NCBI GenBank assembly: GCA_963082975.1 | Contig: OY720345.1 | Span: forward strand, 12,426,491-12,490,490 | Source: Labia minor | Lineage: Eukaryota > Arthropoda > Insecta > Dermaptera > Spongiphoridae | Direction of reading: 5' to 3' | Length of the DNA stretch: 64,000 bases | Shown here: piece by piece, positions 33,906 through 44,769 of the stretch | Layout of the letters: every line of letters starts with the position of its first letter | Position numbering within the stretch: the stretch's first letter is position 1 | The notes under the pieces: generated by a model | Told to the model about the DNA's origin: nothing | Database searches by the model: none | The model's input: only the letters and a program-made list of their open reading frames with translations | Program-made: the position numbers and the translations under genes

Positions 33906-34084
33906 CACGAAAAATCTCGACATTCTCAATCACAAATTTTCCAGACTTATTTAGTATTTTTTTCTTAATCAATATATAAATAAATAAATATAAATAAATA
34001 AATATAAATATATAAAATAAATCACATAAATTATATTAAATTAATTAATTATAAAAAATTAAATTTATATTTATTTAATTATAA

Positions 34085-34304
34085 AAGAGGTTCTCAATCT
34101 TTTCCGGTTTGCAGCTTCCTAAATAATAAAATAAAATTTGGAAAACTTTCCTTTTTTAAAATCGATTACCCATTTATCAGCGAAAAATTAAAAACTTATA
34201 CTTACTGTTTTCCTTGGGATATTATAAAATCTCTAATTGGCGGTCCCCTAATGACAGCAACGTGGCTCCCCGGGGAGCTGTGGTGCACACTTTGGGAAAA
34301 CCTG
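34085..34304. mobile_element. hAT-like MITE relic
   Basis: Ends GAGGTTCTCAATCTTTTCC and CTTTGGGAAAACCTG with a G+C-rich middle GGCTCCCCGGGGAGC. No clear target duplication. It abuts TirF copy 3. Confidence 0.5.
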
Positions 34305-35083
34305 GTCTAACCGATGAATTATGGATTTGGATAAAACTTTACCAGTAGATTCCTTTTTTGATTCAAAACAAACTTTCCTTAAGCAGTCGCTTCTAGTTTA
34401 CAAGATAAAAATTATTAAAATTTGCATATAATTCCATTGATATTCTATTTAGCTACTATGTTTTATTATTTGACCACCAGAGGGATCCACTAATTTTCTG
34501 GGGTTTTTTTTATAAGTTTGGTGTTTAGATATCTTCTTCTTAAGGTGCCTATCATTATGACTAGGATAGCCTTAGAAGCTGCCCAGCCATGATAATTTTT
34601 CTTGGGAATGTTAATGCGGTGGTTTCCCATTGCCTTCCGCATGTATAGAACCCGGAACTGACAGTTCATGGAACCGGAGGCAGCTGATGTTAAATTGAAT
34701 ATTATTTGAAAAATTTGTTTTTAGTTGGAATCGAACGCCGACTTATTGTATAGAAAATTGCTATGCTACACTCTCGGCTAGCTGCCTCCTTAAATATAAG
34801 ATTAAATAAATTAATTAATTAAATAATTTTCTTATATCAAATTCGAACTTATAAAAACCGAAAATTAGTGAATAAGTGAATAATTAGTGAATTAGTCAAT
34901 AAAACATTATTAAATTGCTGCTAATTCATAAATTGTATATATGCTTTTTAATAATTTTTACCTTGTCAACTAGAAGTGACCGCTACATACTGCTTCAGGA
35001 AAGTTAGTTTTGAATTAAAAAAGGAATCCATTGGTAAAGTTTTATCCAAAACAATCATACATCGGTTAAACTAAACAATTACC
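34305..35083. mobile_element. TirF element, copy 3, split by a SINE
   Basis: Left arm CTAACCGATGAATTATGG...ACCAGTAGATTCC and right arm GGAATCCATTGGTAAAG...GGTTAAACTAAACAATTACC are inverted over about 150 bases. A second SINE family is inserted at 34531-34789. The right end is intact (ACAATTACC). Confidence 0.75.
34531..34789 (-). mobile_element. SineG tRNA-derived SINE (second family)
   Basis: On minus: head GGAGGCAGCTAGCCGAGAG with an A-box-like AGCCGAGAGTGTAGCA, a perfect B box GTTCGATTCC (34727-34736), a conserved middle GGCAATGGGAAACCACC and a tail ending AAGAAGAAGATA. Nested in TirF copy 3. Unrelated to SineB. Confidence 0.8.
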
Positions 35084-35189
35084 ATAATTTTAAATTAATA
35101 AATAAATATTTTTTTTTATTTGTTACAAAAAATAAATAATTAACATTTTATTATTATTATTATTATAATCAATTAAGGACCAATTTTTA

Positions 35190-35460
35190 TTATTACCATA
35201 TCATAACCATCACCCCCCGCACTCTAAATGATTCATCATCCCCTCTTTGAAAACATTCTTCAACCATTCCCCTCTGCCAATCAATTGTGTATAATAAATT
35301 AATAAGAAAACAAGATGTTTTTCATGTTCAGGATTGAATTCATTTTGCATCAAATACGCCGACCAACGTAGATCACGACCCGCAAAGTCATCCAATTAGA
35401 GAATTGAGAATTCCACTCCTCCAACAGGGGAAAAAATTTGATACACCATTCAGTTGGCAA
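35190..35460. other. Non-repetitive island with a 61-codon minus frame
   Basis: The minus frame (35210-35395) reads DDFAGRDLRWSAYLMQNEF and ends HLECGG before a stop. It begins with a TTG, not ATG, and I recognise no domain. Plus strand has TACGCCGACCAACGTAGATC. It is either a regulatory island or an unrecognised exon. Confidence 0.25.
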
Positions 35461-36589
35461 ATGAATCAATAGATAGGATTAACAACTTTTTATAAATATA
35501 AATATATTTATTTTTATTTATTTATTTATTTTTTTTTAAAGAAACTTTTAAATTATTTTATATCATACAAGAATAGAATTAAATTCTTTCTATATTTATT
35601 TGCAATTTTTATTTTCTAACTTATAATATCATTATTTTTTTAAAATATTTTTAATTAAATTTATTTTACAACTTTTATATAAATTTAGAAGTCAAATTAG
35701 TTGCAACTTTAACATTTTTTTTTTAAATTTACATAAATTCTTTTGGTTTTTTTTTTAAGTTTTGTTTATTTGTTTTTCATCTATTTTTATATTTCTATGA
35801 AATACCACACTTTTCACTCAATTTTAAATGGAATTTTCATAATTTCTTTTACTTACATTCATAAGTAAAACTTTTCCTTATGTATATCGTATTTTATTAT
35901 TGTTTTTTTTTTTTGTTTAAAATGTTGTTAACTATATCCTGCTAATTAGTATACTTAAGGTCTTTAATATCATCTACTCAGCTTGTACGATACTTAAAAT
36001 ACAAGCCCTTGAGATTGCCTTTTACCTCTCTCCAAAGGGGGGACAAGAGTCAAAAAAAACTCTCATGGGAGAATTTCACTTTAACATTAATCATTCTTCA
36101 ATTCAAGTTATTATTATTAATATAAGATATATGGTATGTGTGCTCATGGATAGAGCTATTTTATATTGTAATTAAAATTTTATCTTATATTTGTTTAAGT
36201 CCAAAATTGAGAAAAAAAAATGGTTATTAAAAATGAAATAATAATAAAAAAATAGAAATTATAAAAGTAATAAAGATATATCCAAGTTTTAAAGTCAAAA
36301 TTTTTAACAGAAATCTATATTATAATTTGATTTGTTTATAAATTTTACTGATAATTTTGAGTTGATTGAATTTGTACTTGAGAAGTAATACTACAGTTTT
36401 TATATATCTAACATTATAGGTGTTGTATTATAGAATGACATCAAACTGATAGTTTTCATTAAGATTGATACATGGAAAATGCTAAAAATTTTGAATAAAT
36501 TAAAAGAAAAAAAATAATTGGAACAATTTTATTTTTTAATATCTAATGTAGTCTTCAATTATATTTTTCTATTTTATGTAGGTATATAA
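35461..36589. other. AT-rich stretch with a small island
   Basis: A short island at 36000-36100 (TTGCCTTTTACCTCTCTCC). Otherwise AT-rich with poly-T runs and no feature. Confidence 0.45.
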
Positions 36590-37166
36590 TACCTGATCAC
36601 CGAGCCGCCGTTGCAAAATTTAAAAGAACATAAATTAAAAAAAAAATAGTCATAAAACATACAGCCCTTAAACGTACCTTTTAATGCACCGAAATTCAGA
36701 AAATATACATAATATACATTTCATATTATATATTTCATAATTTTATTTTATTTATATTTATAATATTTTGTATTTAGTGTTTGACGCAGTAGCTGACGTC
36801 ATTTAAATTTCCTATTTTAAATTAAAAAAAAAACTAATAAACATTCTGAAATAATTTCAAATAATTTAAAAGTACGTATTAATGCACTGAAAGACAGATA
36901 TGGATATAAAAAAATATTTTTAATGTTATTTTATTTATAATATTTTGTATTTAAGAAAGCGCTGTCTGTAGTTGCTGACGTCATTTAAAGTTCCATTTTA
37001 AATTAAGAAAAAACTAACAAAGATGATATTTTCCGAGGCTGAACCAATAAAGATCGAATTTTCTTTATAAAAATTATCTATGGTATGAATTTCAAAAAAA
37101 AAAAATCCTTAGAGCGGTTTAACATTTCAAAAATATACAAATATAATATTCGCTAATATAATAAGA
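36590..37166 (-). mobile_element. HelC Helitron-like element, copy 4, internally duplicated
   Basis: Minus strand starts A|TCTTATTATATTAGCGAATA at 37166 and ends CGGCTCGGTGATCAGGTA. The region CGTACNTTTTAATGCACNGAAA...TGACGTCATTTAAA appears twice (36660-36820 and 36880-37000), a local tandem duplication. Non-coding. Confidence 0.65.
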
Positions 37167-37991
37167 TTAATAAGAATTTAATTAATGATATTTTATAGAA
37201 ATAAATAAAAATGAACAGAAATATGGTAATTTAAATTATTTTATGAGGTTTAAAATCCCAACTTTCTAAAATATAACTAAATTAAATACTTAAAAATTAT
37301 TTTTTCATAGGGTATACCTACTTACAATAAAGAATATGTATAATTGTTTCATTTTATATTATATCTATAAATCAAATATATTAGATTATAAATAATTTAA
37401 TATTTACAAATTTAATAATATGTACGTACCACACACAAGTCTTTATTAGTAGTAGCTAGTAATTTGAAATTTGTAAATTTAAATGCAAAATTGGTAGATT
37501 GTTTTTCTTGAAAATAGATAAACTAAAATTACCTGTTTACTTTTTAATTTTTTGTATAATTTTTCATTAATAATTCAAATATTTTAATTCAAATAGTTTT
37601 AGTATAGTAATGATATTATTTTAAAAATTGATTTCTATATTCCTACTTTAATTTATACATTTATTTTAGTAATGAATAATTAATCAATTTGTATATTTTT
37701 TTACGATAGAGAATGAATTTTATTTACGAGAAAGAGAGAGAGGTGGGGGGAGGGTAATAGAGAGAGATGTTGGCGCCACTATTGGGACATTCTTTCACTC
37801 CCCCCCCCCTAACCACCCACATCAACACTCTTTTTCTTAATTATTTTCTAGAAATAACTTTCATTCCCTTTTAGAGCAACACAGCTTCAATTAGATTAAA
37901 TATTTTGGTTGGATTAATTTCTCGTTAATGAACTACAATCTAAATATTTAGCCTCCTTTTGATATTTTTATTTTTAACTTTAGTAATCTAT

Positions 37992-38024
<33 letters not shown>

Positions 38025-38400
38025 CTATCTCTATCTCTATATCCCACTCTCTCTCGAGAAGATACAAAAAGCAACAATTTTGAGCATATTTGTTGTCATT
38101 ATTATTATTATTACACTTTATTATTATTTTTTTTATTCATCGAAATGAAAAATTCTCTAAATGATAAATTTTATAAATTTTGATTCAAAAACTAAACATA
38201 TAAATAAATGTGATCTTTTTATATTTATTTTTTCTTTCAGTTGCTTTCTTTTGAAATTAATAATCCAAAGTCATAACGAAATAAGAACAGAGTGAATTAC
38301 ATTTGATTATAATTAGTCTACTTCTTCAAAATAATGATCAATTTCAATTGATCCATTTATAAATTTATATTTTATTATTTATTATATTATTTATTTATTA
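37167..38400. other. AT-rich stretch with an island and a (TATC)n microsatellite
   Basis: Island at 37731-37850: GAGAGAGAGAGGTGGGG, GATGTTGGCGCCACTATTGG and poly-C. (TCTA/TC)n microsatellite at 37992-38042. The rest is AT-rich. Confidence 0.45.
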
Positions 38401-38401
38401 A

Positions 38402-38680
38402 AGGCGCCATTGGGTGTGCGGGTAGCGAACCTGCCTCACATTCACATGGTCTCGGGTTCAAGTCCCGGGCTTGGCAAGGAAATTTCCCTAGCTGGAGTCT
38501 ATGGGACGGAGTCAACCCAGCCTCCGGGAACACATTGGGGAAAAGCTAGTTGATAGCGCCTCCGATTAAGATAATCAAGGTAAAGGTTGAGAGGACCCGT
38601 TCTACTGATCATAGGACACCTCAATGATATAACCGGCTTGATAGGCGTTGTCCTTGAGTAGGACGTACAGAGGTTTTTTT
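38402..38680 (+). mobile_element. SineB tRNA-derived SINE, full length
   Basis: Head GGCGCCATTGGGTGTGCGGG TAGCG, perfect B box GGTTCAAGTCCCG, body GGAGTCAACCCAGCCTCCGG, CATAGGACACCTCAATG and tail GTAGGACGTACAGAGG with a T-run. The best-preserved head of the family in this window. Target duplication is obscured by (TTTA)n flanks. Confidence 0.9.
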
Positions 38681-38815
38681 TTATTATTTATTTATTTATA
38701 TTATATTTTATTTTATTTTATATTTTTATGTTTAAAAAGTGGTATATTTCATTAATATTAATAATAATAAGAACTAATTTTATTGATAAAATTTATTAAA
38801 AATTCTTTGAAATCT

Positions 38816-39300
38816 TCAATTTTTTTGCATTTTTTTTTATGTTTGTCTGGAAATGCAGTAGACCAAATAATGAGTGATCGTGCCCTTAAGGTCGCGTGCG
38901 AGTTCCCCTTCTCTCCACCCTTGTTTCCCTCTCCCATCTTGTTTTTTTCCTTCATCTACCCCTTCTCTAAGCCCCATTCCACTCCCCCGTCTACTTGTTG
39001 CCCTACCTTCAAAGATAAAGACAAGACACTCTTATCAGAAACGAGATAGCATTGAGAGAGGGAGAGGGAAAGAGAGGGAGAGGGAAATAGATTCGTTGCT
39101 TGGCTTAACAAAACCGAAAACGATAACTCAAGCACAATTGATCAGCAGTTCTGCTGCTGTTTCAATTAACATCCTCTTCTCCTCTCTCACCCCCCTCCCC
39201 ACCCCTCCATCCATCCATTCCACTATCCCAACCCCCATCCACGTGGCTTATCAATTAACAATGCCACCTAAGCCCTTCTCTTAACAACACACGCACACAA
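38816..39300. other. Large non-repetitive island in intron 1
   Basis: Includes GTGATCGTGCCCTTAAGG, CT-rich tracts, (GA)n at 39050-39090, the near-palindrome CAGCAGTTCTGCTGCTG flanked by CACAATTGA and TTTCAATTAAC, an E-box CACGTG at 39241-39246, and TTAACAATGCC (SOX-like). Frames of 88 and 136 codons on plus have no domain. It lies 2.7-3.2 kb downstream of exon 1 and is a candidate enhancer. Confidence 0.35.
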
Positions 39301-39382
39301 ATAAACAAACAAAAAAAATGACTCTTAATGATTAATAAATTACCAATACTTATAATACAAATCTTCTTTGTAGAAATTATTG

Positions 39383-39859
39383 GGTAATGATTCAAATTAG
39401 TCTTTATGTCATGGATTTGGATAAAACTTTACCAGTGGATTGCTTTTTTAATTCTAAATAAACCTTTCTTATGCATTTTTTGCGGGTCGCTTCTGGTTAA
39501 CACGATAAAAATTATTAAAATTCTATTTAGCTACCATGTTTTATTAATTTGTCCAATAATTTTCTGGGTTTTTTTTGGACTGAATATAGAAAAATTAAAA
39601 AAATTAATTAATTAAATAATTTCCTTATATTCAAACCGAACCGAAAATTAGAATTAATTCAATAATTAGTAGAACATTACTTAATAGCAGATTTCGACGT
39701 TCATAACCAGCTAATTTGTAAAAATTAAAAAATCTTTATTTATATAGTAAACTAGAAGAGGAATATTAAATAGGGAAAGTTTCTTTGGAATTAAAAAAGG
39801 AACACACTGGCAAAGTTTTATCCAAATCCATGACGTGACAATTAATCTGAACAATTACC
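39383..39859. mobile_element. TirF element, copy 4
   Basis: GGTAATGATTCAAATTAGTC ... CTGAACAATTACC, flanked by AATTATTG / AATTAATG (7 of 8 bases), so the 8-base duplication seen in copy 1 recurs. Same arm modules, non-coding. Confidence 0.75.
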
Positions 39860-40829
39860 AATTAATGATTTAATATAAATAAAGTATCAAATTAAATTAA
39901 ATTTTTATTAATAATTTTTTAAATTATATAGCAACATTAATATTACAAATATAGATTTAAATTTTTTTTATATTAGGTTTAGTAAAAATCTAAAACTACT
40001 AGAATGACGAACTTTTAATATTATAATTATAGATAATTTATAACTATTAGAAAGTGAATATATTTTATTATATATATTTAATATAAAATTAAGATACAAT
40101 CGTTAATAGAATTAATTAAATAATTAATTTTATTTCATATAATAATAAAGAAAAATATTCAAATTCTCAATTATTTTTATCTTGTTTTCTTGTTTACTAA
40201 AGAATATTTTTTTTAAGTTAATCAAATTAAAATTTTAACGTCTAAATCTCGTTTTGTTTAAACTCTTTACACTTAAGTCCTTACATTACATACAAGTAGT
40301 GTTAATTATTTAATAAAATCTGGCCCTGTGTGGTATAAAACGAAACAATAAATAAATAAGAGAGCTAAAACTGTTGTTAATATTCTTTTAGTTTTTAATA
40401 AAAATTCAATTTTTGGGACAATTTGAAATATCCATGTATTATTATTAGTATTCTATTTAGCTTGTGAAATATTCACCATTGATTTCATATGCCAATAAAA
40501 TGGTTCTATTTTTATGAATGAATTTAATCCAAAAATACTATTTATCTATGATTATCTTTACAAAGTTCATAAGTTTATCTGTATTTCTATGGAATTTCAT
40601 TCATGCATACAAATATAGTATGTTGGTTTGTCTGTATACTGTCATACTATGACTATGATACACATAAAAACACACCATAAAAATCATAAATATATTTCAG
40701 TTTTTTTTACAAAAAAAAAAATTGAAATTAAAAGTCTAATATCTTTATTTTAGATTTTTATTGAAATTTTTTATAAAAATTTTATTAATTATTTTATGAG
40801 CTTATTATGAACTTCGAAATAGGATGTGA
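39860..40829. other. AT-rich stretch, nothing recognised
   Basis: No supported feature. Confidence 0.5.
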
Positions 40830-41189
40830 TTAAGTTATGTTTTATTGACTAATTTAAACTAATTATTCTCTTATATTTCTAATTTTCGTGTTTTTTTCGG
40901 TTCGGTTTGGTTATAGGAAAATTATTTAATTAATTATTTTTTTAATTTTTCTATTTCTAATCCATACTAAAAAAAACCCCTAGAAAATTATTGAAGCCCT
41001 TTGATGGTCAAATTAATAAAACATGGTAGCTCATTTGAATACCAATGGAATATGCAAACTTTAATCCTCTTTATCTCGTAAATTAGAAGCGACCCGCAAA
41101 AATTGCATAAGAAAAGTTTATTTGGAATTAAAAAAGGAATCGATTGGTAAAGTTTTATCCATACTGGATGACCAGTTTATATAATTACC
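40830..41189. mobile_element. TirF element, copy 5, reversed and truncated
   Basis: The interior runs opposite to copy 4 (TTCGGTTCGGTTTGGTTATA). The right end TATATAATTACC is present and the left end is lost. Contains GAAGCGACCCGCAAAAATTG. Confidence 0.65.
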
Positions 41190-41355
41190 AAAATTTTATT
41201 TATAATATTCCTATTTTTATGAAATGTGGGTATATGAAATTAACAAAAATATTGATATAATAAATTTAATATTATATATAAATATATATATAATAAAATT
41301 AATGAAAAAATATATTAAAAAGATATTTCTAAGAAAATTTATTATTTTTACTACT

Positions 41356-41961
41356 TATCTCGCCAGAGATAGTATTGCGATCACGAAAGTTTTCGATGTC
41401 GAGATTTTGATGTTTTTATACGTTTTGAAGGTTCCTGAATCATTTTCACTAAGGTTGAGAAGGTTAAAATGTCTGTGTGTGTGTGTGTATGTGTGTATGT
41501 ATGTAACCAAGATTACGCAAAAACGGTTTGAGCTAGAATGATGAAATTTGGTACATGGGCATTATTCAAAATTCATAGTTTTCTATCAACTTTTGAGAAA
41601 TGTAGCTCAACCGGAAGAGGCCCATTACCTACTACGTTTTTTTCCTCTAAAGAGACCATAAAAATAAAGATATATATTTCATAATTTTTCACATGATTAA
41701 AAATTGTATAAAACTACTATATATAGAATTTCAGCTTGATCGAATCGCTGAAATTACCTGAATTAATTTTTTAACACTGCAAATCACGCGTTAACACGTG
41801 ACGTGGTGCCATCAACAAAGAGCCAAACATGCGCTGATTTAATAAATATTATTTATTAATTTTAATTTATAATTTTTAATTAATTAAATTTAATTTAAAT
41901 ATAATATAAGTGTTAATTAATCCAATTCATATTGCGAGATATTCGAGTGGAGACACTCCAG
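41356..41961 (-). mobile_element. HelA Helitron-like element, copy 4, full length
   Basis: Left end is a perfect hairpin TATCTC-GCCA-GAGATA (41356-41371). Then a (GT)n run, ACGCAAAAACGGTTTGAGCT, GATGAAATTTGGTACATGGG, CAGCTTGATCGAATCGCTGA, and right end GTGGAGACACTCCAG. The right end lies about 48 bases from the SoxE exon 1 donor. Non-coding. Confidence 0.75.
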
Positions 41962-42009
41962 ATTTTTTTTGGATAGCATGAAAAAATGTGGTAGGATTGC
42001 GATGCTTAC

Positions 42010-42233
42010 TTTGTAGCAATTGGTACGAGGGTCCAATCGTAACCTTCCAATACTTTAGCGACGGCTGCATTAATTTCTGTCTTTTCCTGCTGTTTAGCCG
42101 CAGCCGCTCGTCCTCTGTCCATTTCAACAACGGCGAGGGCAGCCACCGTTGCCGCTTGACTGGCTGTTATCGAGACAACGGGCCGTGTTGACATCTCTGT
42201 CACTTGGTGTTGTTGTTGTTGTTGTTGTTGCAT
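42010..42233 (-). CDS. SoxE: SoxE transcription factor, exon 1 (dimerisation domain)
   Basis: Seen: an open frame beginning with ATG, CAA x7, and ending in ACA AA before a donor GTAAGC (intron starts at 42009). An in-frame TGA at 42279-42281 lies upstream, so this is the first in-frame ATG. A second ATG at codon 14 has a G at -3 and may be used instead. The 74 complete codons give a poly-Q start, an Ala-rich stretch, then EINAAVAKVLEGYDWTLVP at residues 53-71. Known: VLxGYDWTLVPM is the signature of the DIM dimerisation domain that precedes the HMG box only in SoxE proteins (Sox8, Sox9, Sox10, Sox100B), which bind paired DNA sites as dimers in the nucleus. Joining to exon 2 restores [14 protein letters not shown], matching the vertebrate spacing between DIM and HMG. 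The N-terminus is shorter than in vertebrate SOX9. Longer reading frames on the opposite strand and in other frames here are shadows. Confidence 0.93.
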
Positions 42234-42540
42234 TCGGGATGACAACACCCACGCACGCACTACCAGTAACACGCACGTTCAAGAAAAAAGAGAGAGAAAA
42301 AAAACAAGAGAGAAAGAGAGAGAGAATTTGTAAGCGAGGCAACGGAGTCGAATGCGCCGCCAAGAATGGGGTTCGTTGTGTCGTTTGTGGTGAAGCTTTT
42401 GCCCAAGGCAACCTCCCCTACGTCACTCCCTCCCCTCCGTTTTAACCAAAACATCAACCAATCCAAGTCTAGGATACGAAGAACCGAGAGCCAATGAAAT
42501 TAGAGACTGCCTCTAAGGGCGGAGTTTACATAAATGCATT
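42234..42540 (-). promoter_or_regulatory. SoxE: SoxE 5' UTR and proximal promoter region
   Basis: Upstream of the SoxE start codon, in a G+C-richer island. Going upstream on the minus strand: a CT-rich tract (42281-42327, the AG run on the plus strand), a CRE-like TACGTCAC at 42419-42426, a CCAAT at 42458-42462 (plus strand), another CCAAT at 42491-42495 and a GC box GGGCGG at 42517-42522. No clear TATA box is visible. The transcription start is not determined. Calling this a promoter rests on position and motif content. Confidence 0.55.
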
Positions 42541-42678
42541 ATTACATGAATGTACTAGTACTTTTTTTTATCTTACAAATACACACACACACACAGAGAG
42601 AGACTACCACCACCTGACCATCTACATATACCATATACAATACAATATATAATTTATCAAATTTATTTATTTATATTT

Positions 42679-42852
42679 TTATTTTTTTATTTATTTAATT
42701 TAATAAAAAATAAATGTTTTTAATTTTTTTATTTATTTAATTTAATAAAAAATAAATGTTTTTAATATTTTTATATTTATTTAATTTAATAAAATATTAA
42801 TGTTTTTATTTTTTTTTTGTATTTATTTAAGTTAATAAAAAATAAATGTTTT
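42679..42852. repeat. Minisatellite, about 4 copies of a ~44-base unit
   Basis: Four consecutive units share the core TTTATTTAATTTAATAAAAA followed by TAAATGTTTT. The last two units have diverged by small substitutions. It lies about 450 bases upstream of the SoxE start codon. A (CA)n run at 42581-42594 sits just before it. Confidence 0.75.
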
Positions 42853-43362
42853 CTAATTTTTTTATTATAATAATGTATCCAAATGATTATTAATTAAATT
42901 AATTTTGAAAAATTAATTATTATATTATTTCTACTATTAATAATTATTTGTGTGATTTATATTTATTATTAATTTATTTTAATTGGAATAAATTTAAAGG
43001 TAAGATTTTAATTATAATTCTTTTTAAAGTATTTTGTATTTTAATTAATTAAATTAATTTAATGGTTTAATTAATGAATGAAACATTAAAAAAATAGTTT
43101 TAATAAAATTGAAATATATACGAATTTCTATTATTGTATTAAATTAATAATTTAATTGGCAGTTGAACGGAATGTACGAAAATATACCAGGTGGGTGTTT
43201 ATCTTTGATTTGTCACTTATTCGCCTTGTTGTTGTTATATACATGTTTATTAAATAAAAAAAATATAAAAAAACTTTTATTTAAATGCACTAAAAAGTAG
43301 AAAATAATTTCTCCACACACACCACGATTTCCTTACAATTAATCATATCATATCTAAATAAG
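42853..43362. other. AT-rich upstream flank, nothing recognised
   Basis: Apart from a short GGTGGGTGTTTATCTTTGAT at 43190-43209 it is AT-rich low-complexity sequence. Confidence 0.45.
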
Positions 43363-43942
43363 CTGGAGTGTCTCCACTCGACCATCTCGCTATTTGAATT
43401 GGATTAAATAACATAATTTATTATATTTAAATTAAATTTAATTAATTATAAATTATAAATTAAAATTAATAAATAATATTTATTAAATCAGTGCATGTTT
43501 GTGGATGGCACCATGTCACGTGTTAAAAAATTAATTCCGGTACTTTCAGCGATTCAATCTAGCTGAAATTCTATATATAGCAGTTTTATACAATTTTTAA
43601 TCATGTGGAAAATTATCAAATATATATCTTTATTTTTACGGTCTCTTTAGAGGAAAAAAACGTTGTAGGTAATGACCCTTTCCGGTTGAGCTTCATTTCT
43701 CAAAAGTTGATAGAAAACTACGAATTTTGAATAATTCCCGTACACCAAATTTCATCATTCTAGCTCAAACCGTTTTTGCGTAATCTTGGTTACATACATA
43801 CACACATACACACACACATACACAGACATTTCAACCTTCTCAACCTTAGTGAAAATGATTCAGGAACCTTCAAAACGTATAAAAACTTCAAAATCTCGAC
43901 ATCGAAAATTTTCGTGACCGCAATACTATCTCTGGCGAGAGG
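43363..43942 (+). mobile_element. HelA Helitron-like element, copy 5, full length
   Basis: CTGGAGTGTCTCCACTCGAC ... CAAACCGTTTTTGCGTAATC, (CA)n at 43799-43823, ending TATCTCTGGCGAGAGG. It is the inverted partner of copy 4, about 1.4 kb away, with SoxE exon 1 and promoter between. The flanking CTTACAATTAATCATATC also recurs inverted at 44099-44116. Confidence 0.75.
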
Positions 43943-44557
43943 GAAAGGAAAAAAATACGAAGGACATTTCATTGTATAATATATGCACAAACCTTTCTGT
44001 TTTTTGTTCCTTTTCCATTATCCTTGATAACTATGTCTATTTAAAATATAATTTGCGTTTTTCACTGCATGTTTGGCACCCACGCTTTCATTTTTTAGAT
44101 ATGATTAATTGTAAGAAAAAATTGTGTTTTTAAAAAAGTTTTTTTATATTTTGTTTATTTAATTAAATTTTATAACAAAATATAGAAAGAATATTTGAAT
44201 AATTGACGAAAATTTGCTCCGCATATTGATTGCTATTAGAATCACTATGAGAATTTACTCAAGAACGTTTGAACTCAAATAAAACCGAAATTTTTCTAGA
44301 TGATTTAACAACAAATGAACTTTGAGTTCACTATTATACATTATTATCTACAAAAGAAGAGATAAAAGTTACTACCATATAAGAACATATTTTTGAAGAC
44401 TTGCTCGGGGTGCAAATTGCACTCAACTCAAAGGAGAATATTAAAAAATAGAAAACTTATATTTTCATTTTTCTCTTCTATTTCATTGCTTTGTCATATA
44501 TAATATATAAATCTTTTATATAAATATTATAATATAAAATATAAAACTATATATTAA
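43943..44557. other. AT-rich stretch, nothing recognised
   Basis: No supported feature apart from the short inverted flank noted for HelA copy 5. Confidence 0.45.
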
Positions 44558-44640
44558 CACGTTCCCGCCGGCTCCATAATTTATCTATTTATTTTATGTG
44601 GCAGCATGAGCCACCGGTGGCACATGCCAGCAGGAACGTG
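44558..44640. mobile_element. 83-base piggyBac-like MITE
   Basis: Flanked on both sides by TTAA (44554-44557 and 44641-44644). Inverted ends CACGTTCCCGCCGGC and CCAGCAGGAACGTG, with a central perfect palindrome GCCACCGGTGGC. TTAA targeting is characteristic of piggyBac. Far too short to code. Confidence 0.75.
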
Positions 44641-44769
44641 TTAAACTCTTTATCATATCCTTCAACTCCCATTTACCCTTATGTTATTTATTATCCAATT
44701 GATATATTTAATGTGTGTGTATATGAGATCATTTAATAATAGAATATAAAATGATAAAATTTAATATTA

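Larger units (their letters stand above)
27355..42009 (-). other. SoxE: SoxE intron 1
   Basis: A 14,655-base phase 2 intron between the DIM exon and the HMG exon, bounded by GTAAGC and TTTACAG. A Helitron-like repeat lies only about 48 bases inside the donor. The intron also contains SINE, hAT, long-TIR and Helitron-like copies and several G+C-richer islands that may carry enhancers. In vertebrate SoxE genes the DIM and the first half of the HMG box share one exon, so this intron is an extra partition. Confidence 0.9.

Noticed and set aside
38874-39284. 136-codon plus-strand frame
   Set aside because: CT- and C-rich low-complexity translation (Pro/Ser/Leu) overlapping other open frames, no domain; treated as island composition.
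41224-41541. 105-codon plus-strand frame in HelA copy 4, with a similar minus-strand frame at 43790-43990
   Set aside because: The apparent similarity between the two peptides is only the repeat copied twice; the frame is not preserved in other HelA copies.
42149-42445. 98-codon plus-strand frame opposite SoxE exon 1
   Set aside because: Shadow of the SoxE exon and its G+C-rich 5' region.
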